DNA of 64,000 nt, taken from Prado023 sp963706885 (GTDB lineage Bacteria > Actinomycetota > Actinomycetes > S36-B12 > CAIYMF01). Position numbers and translations under genes: made by a program. This document shows, piece by piece, positions 8,985-17,294 of this stretch. Position 1 is the stretch's first letter. Every line of letters starts with the position of its first letter. The stretch covers positions 1 through 64,000 of the forward strand of contig CAVPNX010000021.1 of assembly GCA_963706885.1 (NCBI GenBank), given 5' to 3'. The notes under the pieces are model-generated. The model was not told the origin of the DNA. It did no database searches and was given only the letters and a program-made list of their open reading frames with translations.

Positions 8985-9013
8985 ATGCAGATGCATGTCT
9001 CCACGGGCCGCCT
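8985..9013 (+). pseudogene. Glutaminase 5' fragment at the end of copy A
   Basis: Only the first nine to ten codons of glutaminase (MQMHVSTGR) are present. At 9014 the sequence departs from copy B and runs into the upstream region of the LURP-one-like gene. The complete gene lies at 17295-18266. This is the right-hand breakpoint of the duplicated segment. Confidence 0.75.
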
Positions 9014-9085
9014 ACCGGGCCTGCCCTCCTGCCGCTAGTCTCGGCGACAGCCGGGAGTGACTCGGCCGGAACTGGAGGAGTGCTC

Positions 9086-9638
9086 ATGGGCCTGGGTGAC
9101 CGTCGCGAGCAGCGCAGGGAGGACCGTCAGGAGTTCGGCCGTCGTGGTTCGGCCACCACGTACAAGATGCGCGAGAAGCTCGTCGAGCTTCGGTGATGAC
9201 TTCTGGATCGAGGACGAGGGCGGCCAGCGCCGGTTCAAGGTCGACGGCAAGATGCTGCGGGTCCGCGACACCCTCATCTTCGAGGACCTCAACGGCACCG
9301 AGCTGGCCAAGATCCAGTCCAAGGCGGTGTCCATCCGCGACAAGATCAAGGTCGAGCGCAACGGCGCCCCCAGCGGGGTCCTGACCAAGGACCTGATCAA
9401 CATCATGGGTGACGACTTCACGTTCAAGCTCGACGATGGCCGCGAGCTCACGCTGAAGGGCAACTTCCTGGACCACGAGTACTCGTTCTTCGAGGGCCGC
9501 AACAAGGTGGCCGAGGTGTCGAAGAAGTGGTTCCGGGTCCGCGACACCTACGGCGTGCAGATCGAGCCGGGCTTCGACGACATCCTGATCCTCGCCGCCA
9601 CGGTGGCGATGGACCAGTCCAGCCACGACATCGGCTGA
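9086..9638 (+). CDS. LURP-one-related (LOR, tubby-like fold) protein, frameshifted
   Basis: The start MGLGDRREQRREDRQEFG has a GGAGGAG ribosome site about seven bases upstream. After YKMREKLV an indel near 9188 shifts the frame. The continuation GDDFWIEDEGGQRRFKVDGK followed by DTLIFEDLNG and two more beta-rich repeats to DDILILAATVAMDQ is characteristic of LOR-type proteins, a beta-barrel with a central helix similar to Tubby and scramblase domains. About 183 residues when repaired. The cellular role is not established. It precedes the SulP transporter, which starts 106 bases after its stop. Confidence 0.75.
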
Positions 9639-9743
9639 GGCCGACGGCTGAGGCGACGGCTGAGGCAACCGACGCCTGGCCTGGCCGCCGTCGGGATCGC
9701 GACGTTCATCCCACGTTCACCCACTCGGGCGGAGCAGGATGGG

Positions 9744-11582
9744 GTGGACGCTCGCCGAGCGATCGTCATGGCGGGAGGTGCGGCCTTGGCTGACGTGCAT
9801 GCCGATGCAGTCGGGAGCGCGCAGAGCCCGACCCCGGCTCTCCGCGAGCGGCTCACGGGTGTCGTGCCGATCCTGTCGTGGTTCCCGCACTACAACCGCG
9901 GCTGGTGGTCCAAGGACGCGCTGGCAGGCCTGACCCTGTGGGGCCTGCTGGTGCCCCAGAGCATGGCGTACGCCGGCATCGCCGACCTCCCCGCACAGGC
10001 GGGGATGTACACGCTGGTCGTCTCGCTGCTGATCTACGCACTGCTGGGCACCTCGAGGCACCTGTCGGTGGGTCCCACCTCAGCCGCCTCCGCCCTGCTC
10101 GCCTCCGCGGTCGCGGCCGCCGTGATCACCAGCGCGGCCGCGGGAACGACGGACGACCAGGACTACCAGGCCCACGCCGCTGCGTTCGTGCTGGTCACGG
10201 GGCTGGTGTTCCTCGTGGCCGGCGTGCTGAAGCTGGGCTTCATCACGCAGTTCCTCTCCAAGCCCGTCATGGACGGCTTCGTGATGGGGTTGGCGGTCTT
10301 CGTCGCGGTCGGCCAGCTGAACAAGCTCTTCGGCGTCCCCAAGCCGGAGGGCAACACGGTGCAGAAGTTCTTCGGGATCATCCGGGAACTGCCCGAGGCC
10401 AACTGGGCCGCCTTCGCCATCGGGTTCGGCGCGCTGCTGCTCCTGGTGGGCCTGCCCAAGCTGAACCCGAGGCTCCCGGCCGGGCTCATCGCGCTGTTCG
10501 TGGCCATCGTCATCAGCGACTGGCTGGACCTGGCGGGCACCTACGACGTCGCGGTGATCGGGACGCTGCCCTCGGGGCTGCCGTCCCTGGACTTCACGGC
10601 GATCCCGCTGATGACCTACGTGTCCATGGTCCTGCCCGCCATCGGGGTGTTCCTCGTGGCGTTCAGCGAGGCGCTCGGTGCCGCCCGGGAGTTCGCCGAC
10701 CGGCACGGCTACGAGGTGGACGCCGACCAGGAGCTCAACGCCCACGGCGCCACGAACATCCTGAGCTCGCTGTTCGGCGGGATGATCGCCTCCGGTGGCA
10801 TGTCGGGAACCGCGGTCAAGGAGGGCGCCGGCGCGCAGACCCAGGTGTCGAACCTGGTCGCGTGGGTGGCCACGGTCATCACGCTGCTGTTCCTCACGCC
10901 ACTGTTCGCGACCCTGCCCGAGTCGGTCCTGGCGGCGCTGATCATCCACGCCGTCTGGCACATCATCGCCTCCCGCAAGCTGCGCAAGCTGCGCCACGAC
11001 TCCAAGGTCGAGTTCTGGTTCGGCCTGCTGGCCCTGCTCGGCGTGCTGTTCATCGGAGTCCTCGAGGGCATGATCATCGGCCTGGTCTCCTCGCTGGTGT
11101 TCCTCGTCTACCGCTCGAGCCGGCCGTACGTGGCCTCGGTCGGGCGGGTTCCCGGCTCCCCGGGCGCCTACTCGGACCTGAAGCGGCACCCGGAGAACAT
11201 CCCCGTGCCGGGAGTGCTGATCCTGCGCCTGCACTCGGCGTTCTACTACGCCAACGCCCTGACCGTCCGCGACCGGATCCGGATGCTGGTCGCGCGTGCG
11301 GACCCCACGCCCATCGCGGTGATCCTCGACATCGGCTCGCAGGACACCCTCGACCTGACCTCGGCCGACGTCCTCAAGGCGCTGGGCGCCGAGCTGCGTG
11401 CTGCGGGCATCCAGGCCTACCTGGCCGACGTGCACACCCCGGCCATGTCCTTCAGCCGGAGGGTCGGGGTCCTCGACGTGATCGGTGAGGACCACGTGTT
11501 CCCCACGATCGAGCTGGCCGTCCAGCACATCGAGGCGACGTCCGCGCCTCCCGGTGACGACCCGCGTCAGCCCTCGCCCTGA
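9744..11582 (+). CDS. SulP/SLC26-family anion transporter with STAS domain (first of two)
   Basis: The 612-residue protein has a SulP core: LAGLTLWGLLVPQSMAYAG in TM1-2, then YALLGTSRHLSVGPTSAAS and FLSKPVMDGFVMGLAV, about 11-12 hydrophobic helices in all. A cytosolic STAS domain follows (about residues 475-590, with VILDIGSQDTLDLTSADVL). SulP proteins carry sulphate, bicarbonate or other anions; the substrate cannot be read here. I took the GTG at 9744 because AGGATGGG lies just before it; an ATG at 9768 is an alternative. The last 68 bases also appear at 3210-3277, which marks the left limit of the duplication. A paralogue lies at 18993. Confidence 0.9.
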   Translation: MDARRAIVMAGGAALADVHADAVGSAQSPTPALRERLTGVVPILSWFPHYNRGWWSKDALAGLTLWGLLVPQSMAYAGIADLPAQAGMYTLVVSLLIYALLGTSRHLSVGPTSAASALLASAVAAAVITSAAAGTTDDQDYQAHAAAFVLVTGLVFLVAGVLKLGFITQFLSKPVMDGFVMGLAVFVAVGQLNKLFGVPKPEGNTVQKFFGIIRELPEANWAAFAIGFGALLLLVGLPKLNPRLPAGLIALFVAIVISDWLDLAGTYDVAVIGTLPSGLPSLDFTAIPLMTYVSMVLPAIGVFLVAFSEALGAAREFADRHGYEVDADQELNAHGATNILSSLFGGMIASGGMSGTAVKEGAGAQTQVSNLVAWVATVITLLFLTPLFATLPESVLAALIIHAVWHIIASRKLRKLRHDSKVEFWFGLLALLGVLFIGVLEGMIIGLVSSLVFLVYRSSRPYVASVGRVPGSPGAYSDLKRHPENIPVPGVLILRLHSAFYYANALTVRDRIRMLVARADPTPIAVILDIGSQDTLDLTSADVLKALGAELRAAGIQAYLADVHTPAMSFSRRVGVLDVIGEDHVFPTIELAVQHIEATSAPPGDDPRQPSP

Positions 11583-12430
11583 AGGATCCGTGGGGTCTCG
11601 GCGAGGTGGAAGCCCTCGAAGGCAGCGTTCGGGCCGCTGCCCACCATCGGCCACACCCGCTTGGCGTTCGGCGCCGCACCGTCCACCCGCAGGCAGGCGC
11701 CGGAGACGAACGCGGCCGCGGGCGAGAGCAGGAACACGATCGCGGCCGACACCTCGCTCTCGGTCCCGAACCGGTTCAGCGGAACGCTCTTGGGCAGGCC
11801 GAGGATCAGTGGCTTCATCTCCGGGGGATAGTGGTCCATCCCGCTGGAGGCGATCCACCCCGGCGCCACCGCGTTGACCCGCACCGGCGCCCACTCCAGC
11901 GAGGCCGTCTCAGTGAAGTTGAGCATCCCCGCCCGGGCGGCACCGGAGTGGCCCATGCCCGGCATGCCGTTCCACATGTCGGCGATGATGTTGACGATCG
12001 CCCCACCGTGGCTGAGCATCCACTGCGTGTAGCACTCGCGCGCCACCAGGAACCCCCCGGTGAGGTTCGTGCGCACCACGGCGTCCCAGCCCTTGGCGCT
12101 GATCGCCGCCAGCGGCGCGGGGAACTGCCCGCCGGCGTTGTTGACCAGCCCGTCGATGCGCCCGTGCGCGGCCAGGGCGTCGGTGACGGTGGCCTTCACC
12201 TGGGCCTCGTCGCGGATGTCGCACTCGTGGATGCTCACGGTGCCGCCGGATGCCTCGATCTCAGCACGGACGGTCTCGAGCTTGTCCCGAGCGCGCCCGA
12301 CCAGCGCGACCGAGGCCCCCAACGCGGCCAGCTCGTGCGCGGTGCACCGACCGATGCCGGAGCCGGCTCCGGTGACCAGCACGGCCTGGTCGGCGAAGAG
12401 CCCCTCGCGGAAGATCGATCCGTACCCCAT
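11567..12430 (-). CDS. PECR-like short-chain dehydrogenase/reductase, copy B (intact)
   Basis: The Rossmann motifs are clear: VTGAGSGIG near the start and NNAGGQFPAPL later. The C-terminal layout (VRVNAVAPGWI, then FLLSPAAAFVSGACLRVDGA) resembles peroxisomal trans-2-enoyl-CoA reductase (PECR)-type SDRs. At the catalytic position the usual YxxxK reads HSGAARAG, as I recall it does in human PECR, and the following Tyr of that group is Leu here. It may reduce enoyl-CoA or another acyl-CoA. The start is set at ATG 12430 because AGGAGG sits six bases upstream, inside a longer TTG-started frame. The 3' end overlaps the SulP gene tail by about 16 bases. Confidence 0.82.
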   Translation of the reverse strand: MGYGSIFREGLFADQAVLVTGAGSGIGRCTAHELAALGASVALVGRARDKLETVRAEIEASGGTVSIHECDIRDEAQVKATVTDALAAHGRIDGLVNNAGGQFPAPLAAISAKGWDAVVRTNLTGGFLVARECYTQWMLSHGGAIVNIIADMWNGMPGMGHSGAARAGMLNFTETASLEWAPVRVNAVAPGWIASSGMDHYPPEMKPLILGLPKSVPLNRFGTESEVSAAIVFLLSPAAAFVSGACLRVDGAAPNAKRVWPMVGSGPNAAFEGFHLAETPRILQGEG

Positions 12431-12487
12431 GTGGTCCTCCTGCGCCAAGGTGCCCGTCAGCCGGATCGTAGCGCTGCGGGGACGAGG

Positions 12488-13385
12488 TCAGTCCGTGCCG
12501 GGGGTGGCCCCCGCTCCGGCCAACCGGCTCTCCCCGGCCAGCCGTGCGGGGGAGGCGACCAGGGCCACCCGCAGGACCCGCAGGGAGGCATCAGCGGCCG
12601 CCACGTCCACAGCGCCGAGGCGGGGTGAGGACCCCAGCATCTCCAGCGCCCACCGCGGCTGGGTCGCCCAGGCAGCGCGGGCCAGCACCCGGTACCCGGG
12701 CCGCAGGGCCAGGGGCAGCGGGGCGTTCGTCACGAAGTCGTGCGTCCGGTGCACCAGGTCGTCCACCCTCAGCTCGGGGAGGAACCCGGCGAAGCACTCG
12801 GCGAGCTCGGCCTGCGAGCGCGGGGGATCAAGGACGCCCATCCGCTCGCCGACCAGCGCCATGTCGGCCACGTAGGCATCGGCGTCGATCGGCCCCCTCG
12901 CGTCCGAGGTGCAGGTAGGCCGAGAGCATCGAGTCGACCAGGGCGATGTGGACCCACTCCAGCAGGCGCGGATCCTGGGCGGAGTACGCCCGACCGTCCG
13001 AGGCGGTCCCCTGGACGCGTCGGTGCATCACGCGCACGGCATCCACGGTCTGCTGGGCCAGCTCCGCGGAGCCGTACGTCGTCGCCGCGAGGTAGGCGCC
13101 GGTCCGCTGCAGCCGTCCGAACGGGTCCTCGCGGTAGGTGGAGTGCCGGTCCACGCCGGCCATGGCCAGCGGGTGCAGCGCCTGCAGGTACAGGCTGCGG
13201 ATCCCGCCGACGAACGTGGCCACCGAGCCGTGCACCGTCCAGATCGCATCCCCGGGGGCGAACCAGCCCGCTGCCCCCGCGGGCCGACCGATCGCCCGCG
13301 CGATGTCGGACTGGCCGTCGGTCCGCCCGGACAGCACCTCGCGCACGGACGCGGCCAGCGGGGCCAGGAGGGTGCCGGTTGCCAT
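12488..13385 (-). CDS. DUF2236 / MpaB-family oxygenase-like protein, copy B, frameshifted
   Basis: This matches the intact 298-residue protein at 4181-5077 (MATGTLLAPLAASVREVL, GDAIWTVHG, LQALHPLAMAGVDRHS) but has an extra G in the GATCGGCCCCC run near 12890, so the last 130 or so residues are in a different frame. The rest of the C-terminal part (MALVGERMGVLDPPRSQAEL onward) is conserved, so I read it as one gene with an indel rather than two genes. Confidence 0.75.
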
Positions 13386-13466
13386 GGGTCAAGGGTGCGG
13401 CAGGAGGCCGGCGGGCGCATCCGGGCGGGCGCAGCGCCAGGCCGGCTGACGTGCCACGATGGAGCC

Positions 13467-13784
13467 ATGAGCCAGCCCGATGACATCGACAAGTTGCTCC
13501 GCGAGATCGACGCGATGAACGCCGGCTCCAGCCAGGGCGCGGCACTGCCCGCACCGGCTCAGAACAAGGCCATAGAGCCAGCCGCGAAGTCAGGCACCGG
13601 CTCCGGTCGGGTCGCCTGGACCGGGGCGAGCGCGGTCGGTGGGTTGCTCGCCGGTGGCGTCGTCGGCACGGTCCTCACCTTCCTTCCCTACGTCAGCACG
13701 GCGTCGACGGCCGTGGGGGCAGCCCTGGGTGCGGCCCTTGCGGGGTTCGTCAGCGGCCCCCCCGCGTGGTTCGACAAGGACTGA
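13467..13784 (+). CDS. Small membrane protein of unknown function, copy B (intact)
   Basis: A 105-residue protein starting MSQPDDIDKLLREIDAMNAG, with a short acidic N-terminal helix, a Pro/Ala linker and two hydrophobic segments (GGLLAGGVVGTVLTFLPYV and VGAALGAALAGFVSG) separated by a short polar turn. No family recognised. It diverges from the DUF2236 gene, and its start is 81 bases from that gene's start. The copy A version is scrambled in the linker. Confidence 0.65.
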   Translation: MSQPDDIDKLLREIDAMNAGSSQGAALPAPAQNKAIEPAAKSGTGSGRVAWTGASAVGGLLAGGVVGTVLTFLPYVSTASTAVGAALGAALAGFVSGPPAWFDKD

Positions 13785-13897
13785 AGGCCCAGGATCGCGT
13801 TGGGTTTGCTGGATCCAGCAGCTGATCCGGTCGGGTCTCGACGAACGCGATCCGCTCGAACCCGACGCGATCAGGTTGGCCGATCCTCGGCCGTCGG

Positions 13898-14898
13898 TCA
13901 TCCGAGGGGCAGGTCCTGCCATGCAGGCAGCCACAGGTCCTCGAGGCGCAGGCCCTCGGCAGCCCGGACCGCGCGGACCACGGCCGCCGCGGTGACCTCG
14001 GCGGCCATCACCGACAGCAGCAGGCCGAGGAACTCGGCGGGCATCGCGCCCTGCACCTGCGGGTACAGCGTCCCGTCGCCGCCGCAAAGATCGTGTCCCC
14101 GTCCATCGGGGTGTGCACGGGGCGGATCGTGCGTGCGAGCCCGTCGTGGGCCACCTGCGCCAGGCGCGTCGCCTCTGCCTTGGTCAACTGCGCGTCGGTG
14201 ACGACCGCCCCGATCGTCGTGTTCGTCCCCGCCGCCGGGCCGGTGGCCTGGGCGCCGCCCAGGAGGGTGGGGACGGTCCCGGCCAGGTCCAGTGAGTCGG
14301 CGGCCGTGCGGGCCCCGGCCAGGGTCGCCCCGGTGCCGGGATCCACCACGTCTCCCACGGCGTTGACCACGACCACGGCCGCCATCGTGATCCCGTGGGC
14401 CTGCAGCACGGCGATCCCGACCCCGCCGCGCATGGCCTGGCCCGGACCGAGCAGCTTGCCCACGGTCGCCCCGGCCCCGGCGCCCACGTTGCCCTCGGCG
14501 GCCTCGTCCACCGGGACCGCCGCCGCACAGGCGCGTGCGCCACTGGCGGCATCGGGTCGGATGGTGTGATCACCCACACCCAGGTCGAAGATCACGGCCG
14601 CGGGCACCAGCGGCACCCGTGCCGGCCCCACCTCGACCCCACGCCCCTGCCCCTCGAGCCAGCCCATCACGCCCGCCGCAGCGTCGAGCCCGAACGCGCT
14701 GCCGCCAGCCAGGGCGATGGCGTGCACGCCCTGCATCGTGTTGACGGGATCCAGCAGGTCGGTCTCCCGGGTGCCGGGGGCCGCGCCGCGCACGTCCACG
14801 CCGGCCGTCGCCCCGTCAGGAAGCAGCACGACGGTCACCCCTGTGGGCCGACGGGTGTCGGTGTCGTGGCCGACCAGCACCCCGGGGAGCATCTGCAT
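13898..14898 (-). CDS. P1-family peptidase (DmpA/ornithine-acyltransferase fold), copy B, frameshifted near the C-terminus
   Basis: Same family features as copy A: GVHAIALAGGSAFGLDAAAG, NVGAGAGATVGK and GTNTTIGAVVTDA with the candidate nucleophile Thr. The frame breaks right after DGDTIFAAATG, at the same place as in copy A; the +1 frame then gives TLYPQVQGAMPAEFLGLLL and ends EDLWLPAWQDLPLG at 13898. I set the start at ATG 14898 (MQMLPGVLVGH); the ATG two codons later is equally possible. Probable function is aminopeptidase or amidase with autocatalytic processing. Confidence 0.75.
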
Positions 14899-15016
14899 GA
14901 GTTCATCCAACCCCGCCGGGACCACCCGTGTCGGGCCGGGCGGGCCGTGTGGTCCGGGTCGGTGGTGGTGTCGCCCTTCGAGCCCACACCGCTGGGTTGC
15001 CCTACGCTCGACATCC

Positions 15017-15688
15017 ATGGGACCTGTGGAGACCACGCCGGCACCGCACGCTGTGCTCGTGGGCGTCGGACCCGGCCTCGGTGCCAGCCTGGCGCGCACG
15101 TACGCCGCGGCCGGGTACGACCTGACCCTCGTTGCCCGGACGTCGTCGAGCCTGGCGCCCATCGCTGCCGAGGTGCGCGCCACCGGGCGCACCGTGCGCG
15201 AGGAGCTGCTCGACGTCAGCGACCTGGACGCCGTCGGCGACGCGGTCCGCCGGGCGAACGAGGTCGGGGCGATCTCGCTGCTGCACCACAACGCGTCGTT
15301 CAACCCCGGGGGCCTGCTCGCGGCGGATCCGGCGACGCTGCAGTCCGGGGTGGAGATCAACGCCCTTGCCGCGGTCGTCGCGGTCCAGGCCGCACTTCCC
15401 GGGCTCGTGGCCACGGGTGGGCGGGTCGCCTGGACCGGCGGGGGAGTGGCCCTGAGCCCGAGCGGGGAGTACGGGGTCCTGGCCCTGGGCAAGGCCGCGA
15501 TGCGGGCTGCGGGATTCGCGCTGGCCCAGGAGCTGGCTCCCCTGGGCGTGACGCTGAGGATGCTGACGATCAAGGGCTTCATCCGACCGGGCGGCCGCTT
15601 CGACCCCGACCGCATCGCACAGGCCTTCTGGGACTTCGCCCAGGAACCCGGAGCCGACGTCGAGCGGCTCTACGACGGGAGGTCGTGA
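15017..15688 (+). CDS. Short-chain dehydrogenase/reductase, copy B
   Basis: Equivalent to 6708-7379. Differences are conservative: TSSS replaces TVAS after LVAR, and LAADPATLQ replaces LGAEPATLQ. The Gly-rich GVGPGLGAS motif and the YGVLALGKAA segment are unchanged. Its stop overlaps the DUF368 start (TGATG). The substrate is unknown. Confidence 0.8.
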   Translation: MGPVETTPAPHAVLVGVGPGLGASLARTYAAAGYDLTLVARTSSSLAPIAAEVRATGRTVREELLDVSDLDAVGDAVRRANEVGAISLLHHNASFNPGGLLAADPATLQSGVEINALAAVVAVQAALPGLVATGGRVAWTGGGVALSPSGEYGVLALGKAAMRAAGFALAQELAPLGVTLRMLTIKGFIRPGGRFDPDRIAQAFWDFAQEPGADVERLYDGRS

Positions 15689-16623
15689 TGGCACAGGCGC
15701 CCCTGCGTGAGGTTCCCGCGCACTTCCTGCGCGGGATGGCCATGGGCAGTGCGGACGTGGTCCCCGGGGTCTCCGGGGGCACCGTCGCACTCGTCCTGGC
15801 GATCTACCACCGCCTCGTCACGGCCATCCGCAACGGGTCCTCAGCGCTGGGCCACTTCCTCAAGCTCGACCTGCGCGGGGGCGTTGCGCTGCTGCGGCAG
15901 GTGGACTGGCTGTTCCTGATCCCGCTGCTGCTGGGCATCCTGACCGCCGTCCTGCTCCTGGCCGGCGCAATCGAGCACCAGCTCGAGGTGCACCCGGTCC
16001 AGATGTCGGGGCTGTTCCTCGGGCTGGTCGCCGGGTCCACCGTGGTGGCCACGGGCCTGCTCACCCGCCGGGACCGGCGGGAGTGGGCGCTCATCCTCGG
16101 CGCCGGTGCCGCGTTCTTCATCGCCCTGGGGTTCACGTCGGGAACCGAGCGGGCGGCCTCCGAGGACCTGCCGCTCGTGGCGTTCTTCGTGGCCGGGGCG
16201 ATCGCCATCTGCGCGATGATCCTGCCCGGGATCAGCGGGTCGTTCCTGCTGGTCGTGATGGGGATGTACTCCGCGATCCTCGCCGCGGTGAACGAGCGCG
16301 ACTGGCTGACGGTCGGGGTGTTCACCCTGGGCTGCATCGTCGGCCTGGCCCTGTTCAGCCAGCTGCTGCACTGGGCACTCAACGAGCACTACGACACCGT
16401 CATGGCGGTGATGATCGGCCTGATGCTCGGCTCGCTGCGGGTCCTGTGGCCCTGGCCGGACGGTGCTGCCAGCGTGGAGCTCGGGGCCCCGGACGAGGCA
16501 GTCGCCGAGACGGTGGGCCTCGCCGTGTTCGGCCTCGTCCTGGTCCTGACCATCGACCGGATCGCCCACCGCCTCGAGCATCGCCGGAGCAGCGACGAGA
16601 TCGAGGAGCTCCAGGCCAGCTAG
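15688..16623 (+). CDS. DUF368 membrane protein (PopT-type undecaprenyl-phosphate translocase), copy B
   Basis: Nearly identical to the copy at 7379-8314 (a few changes, such as TERAASED for TERAATED). It has the N-terminal SADVVPGVSGGTVA and internal MILPGISGSFLLV motifs typical of DUF368, about nine membrane helices and 311 residues. Translationally coupled to the upstream SDR. The proposed role is recycling of the undecaprenyl-phosphate carrier across the membrane. Confidence 0.85.
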   Translation: MAQAPLREVPAHFLRGMAMGSADVVPGVSGGTVALVLAIYHRLVTAIRNGSSALGHFLKLDLRGGVALLRQVDWLFLIPLLLGILTAVLLLAGAIEHQLEVHPVQMSGLFLGLVAGSTVVATGLLTRRDRREWALILGAGAAFFIALGFTSGTERAASEDLPLVAFFVAGAIAICAMILPGISGSFLLVVMGMYSAILAAVNERDWLTVGVFTLGCIVGLALFSQLLHWALNEHYDTVMAVMIGLMLGSLRVLWPWPDGAASVELGAPDEAVAETVGLAVFGLVLVLTIDRIAHRLEHRRSSDEIEELQAS

Positions 16624-16736
16624 GCCTGCGGTACGTGGGCCGGTGGCCTGTCGGCGCAGCCCCGGGCGGAGTAGCGTGGAAGGCGGCGCACGAGGACCCA
16701 GGGTCCGACACGCAGGTCGCGACCGGAGGAGGAACG

Positions 16737-17261
16737 ATGAGCGGTACCCGCAGCAGGTTCGCGACAGCTTCCGCGGCGGTGGCACTGGCTGCCCTCGGGT
16801 TCGGACTCGGGGGATGCGGCGGGGATGGTGATGCGACCATCGTGACCGACGACGGAACCGTCAAGGTCGATGTGGACCCCGACGGCGACGAGGGCACGAT
16901 CAAGATCGAGTCCAGCGAGGGGTCGATGACGATCACCGGGGAGGGCGGTGGCGAGCTCCCCGAGGGCTGGCCGTCCGAGGTCACGGTGCCCGAGGGAGGG
17001 ACGGTCACCTCAGCGGTCGCCGTGTCGGGTGAGGACAAGGGCTGGACCGCGTCGCTGACCTACCCCGACAAGTCCTCGCAGGAGGTGGCTGCAGAGGTCA
17101 CGTCCAACCTGGAGTCCGCCGGCTTCACCCTCGAGGGGGAGTTCACCTCCGGCGAGGGCGCGATGGGCACCTACTCCGGCAACGGCTACGCGGTGACGGT
17201 CATGGTGGGCGAGGAGGACGGTGGGGCCACCCTCCTGATCACCATCGCCGCGCAGGACTGA
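16737..17261 (+). CDS. Secreted lipoprotein of unknown function, copy B (intact)
   Basis: A 174-residue protein with a classic lipoprotein signal: MSGTRSRF, a hydrophobic stretch AAVALAALGFGLGG and Cys at about position 27, followed by an acidic Gly/Asp-rich linker. The mature part is beta-rich and acidic, with TGEGGGELPEGWPSEVTVPE and a C-terminal YAVTVMVGEEDGGATLLIT; the EGWP..VP pattern is seen in other actinobacterial extracellular lipoproteins. AGGAGG lies six bases before the ATG. It is followed after 33 bases by glutaminase on the same strand. Confidence 0.78.
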   Translation: MSGTRSRFATASAAVALAALGFGLGGCGGDGDATIVTDDGTVKVDVDPDGDEGTIKIESSEGSMTITGEGGGELPEGWPSEVTVPEGGTVTSAVAVSGEDKGWTASLTYPDKSSQEVAAEVTSNLESAGFTLEGEFTSGEGAMGTYSGNGYAVTVMVGEEDGGATLLITIAAQD

Positions 17262-17294
17262 CCCCACGGGCGCAGGATGCGTCACGATGGTCAC

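Larger units (their letters stand above)
3210..9013. repeat. Copy A of a 5.8-kb duplicated segment
   Basis: This segment aligns end to end with 11515-17323 with only a few short indels (5,804 versus 5,809 bases) and scattered, mostly synonymous substitutions, about 97-98% identity by eye. It starts exactly at the foreign junction, with the last 67 bases of a SulP gene, and stops inside the first codons of glutaminase. Copy A carries extra single-base indels that break the first SDR, the small membrane protein and the lipoprotein. The DUF2236, second SDR and DUF368 genes remain intact in this copy. Confidence 0.9.

Noticed and set aside
10080..11894. Long minus-strand frame opposite the first SulP gene
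   Set aside because: Shadow of high-GC coding; Arg/Asp/His-rich and without motifs.
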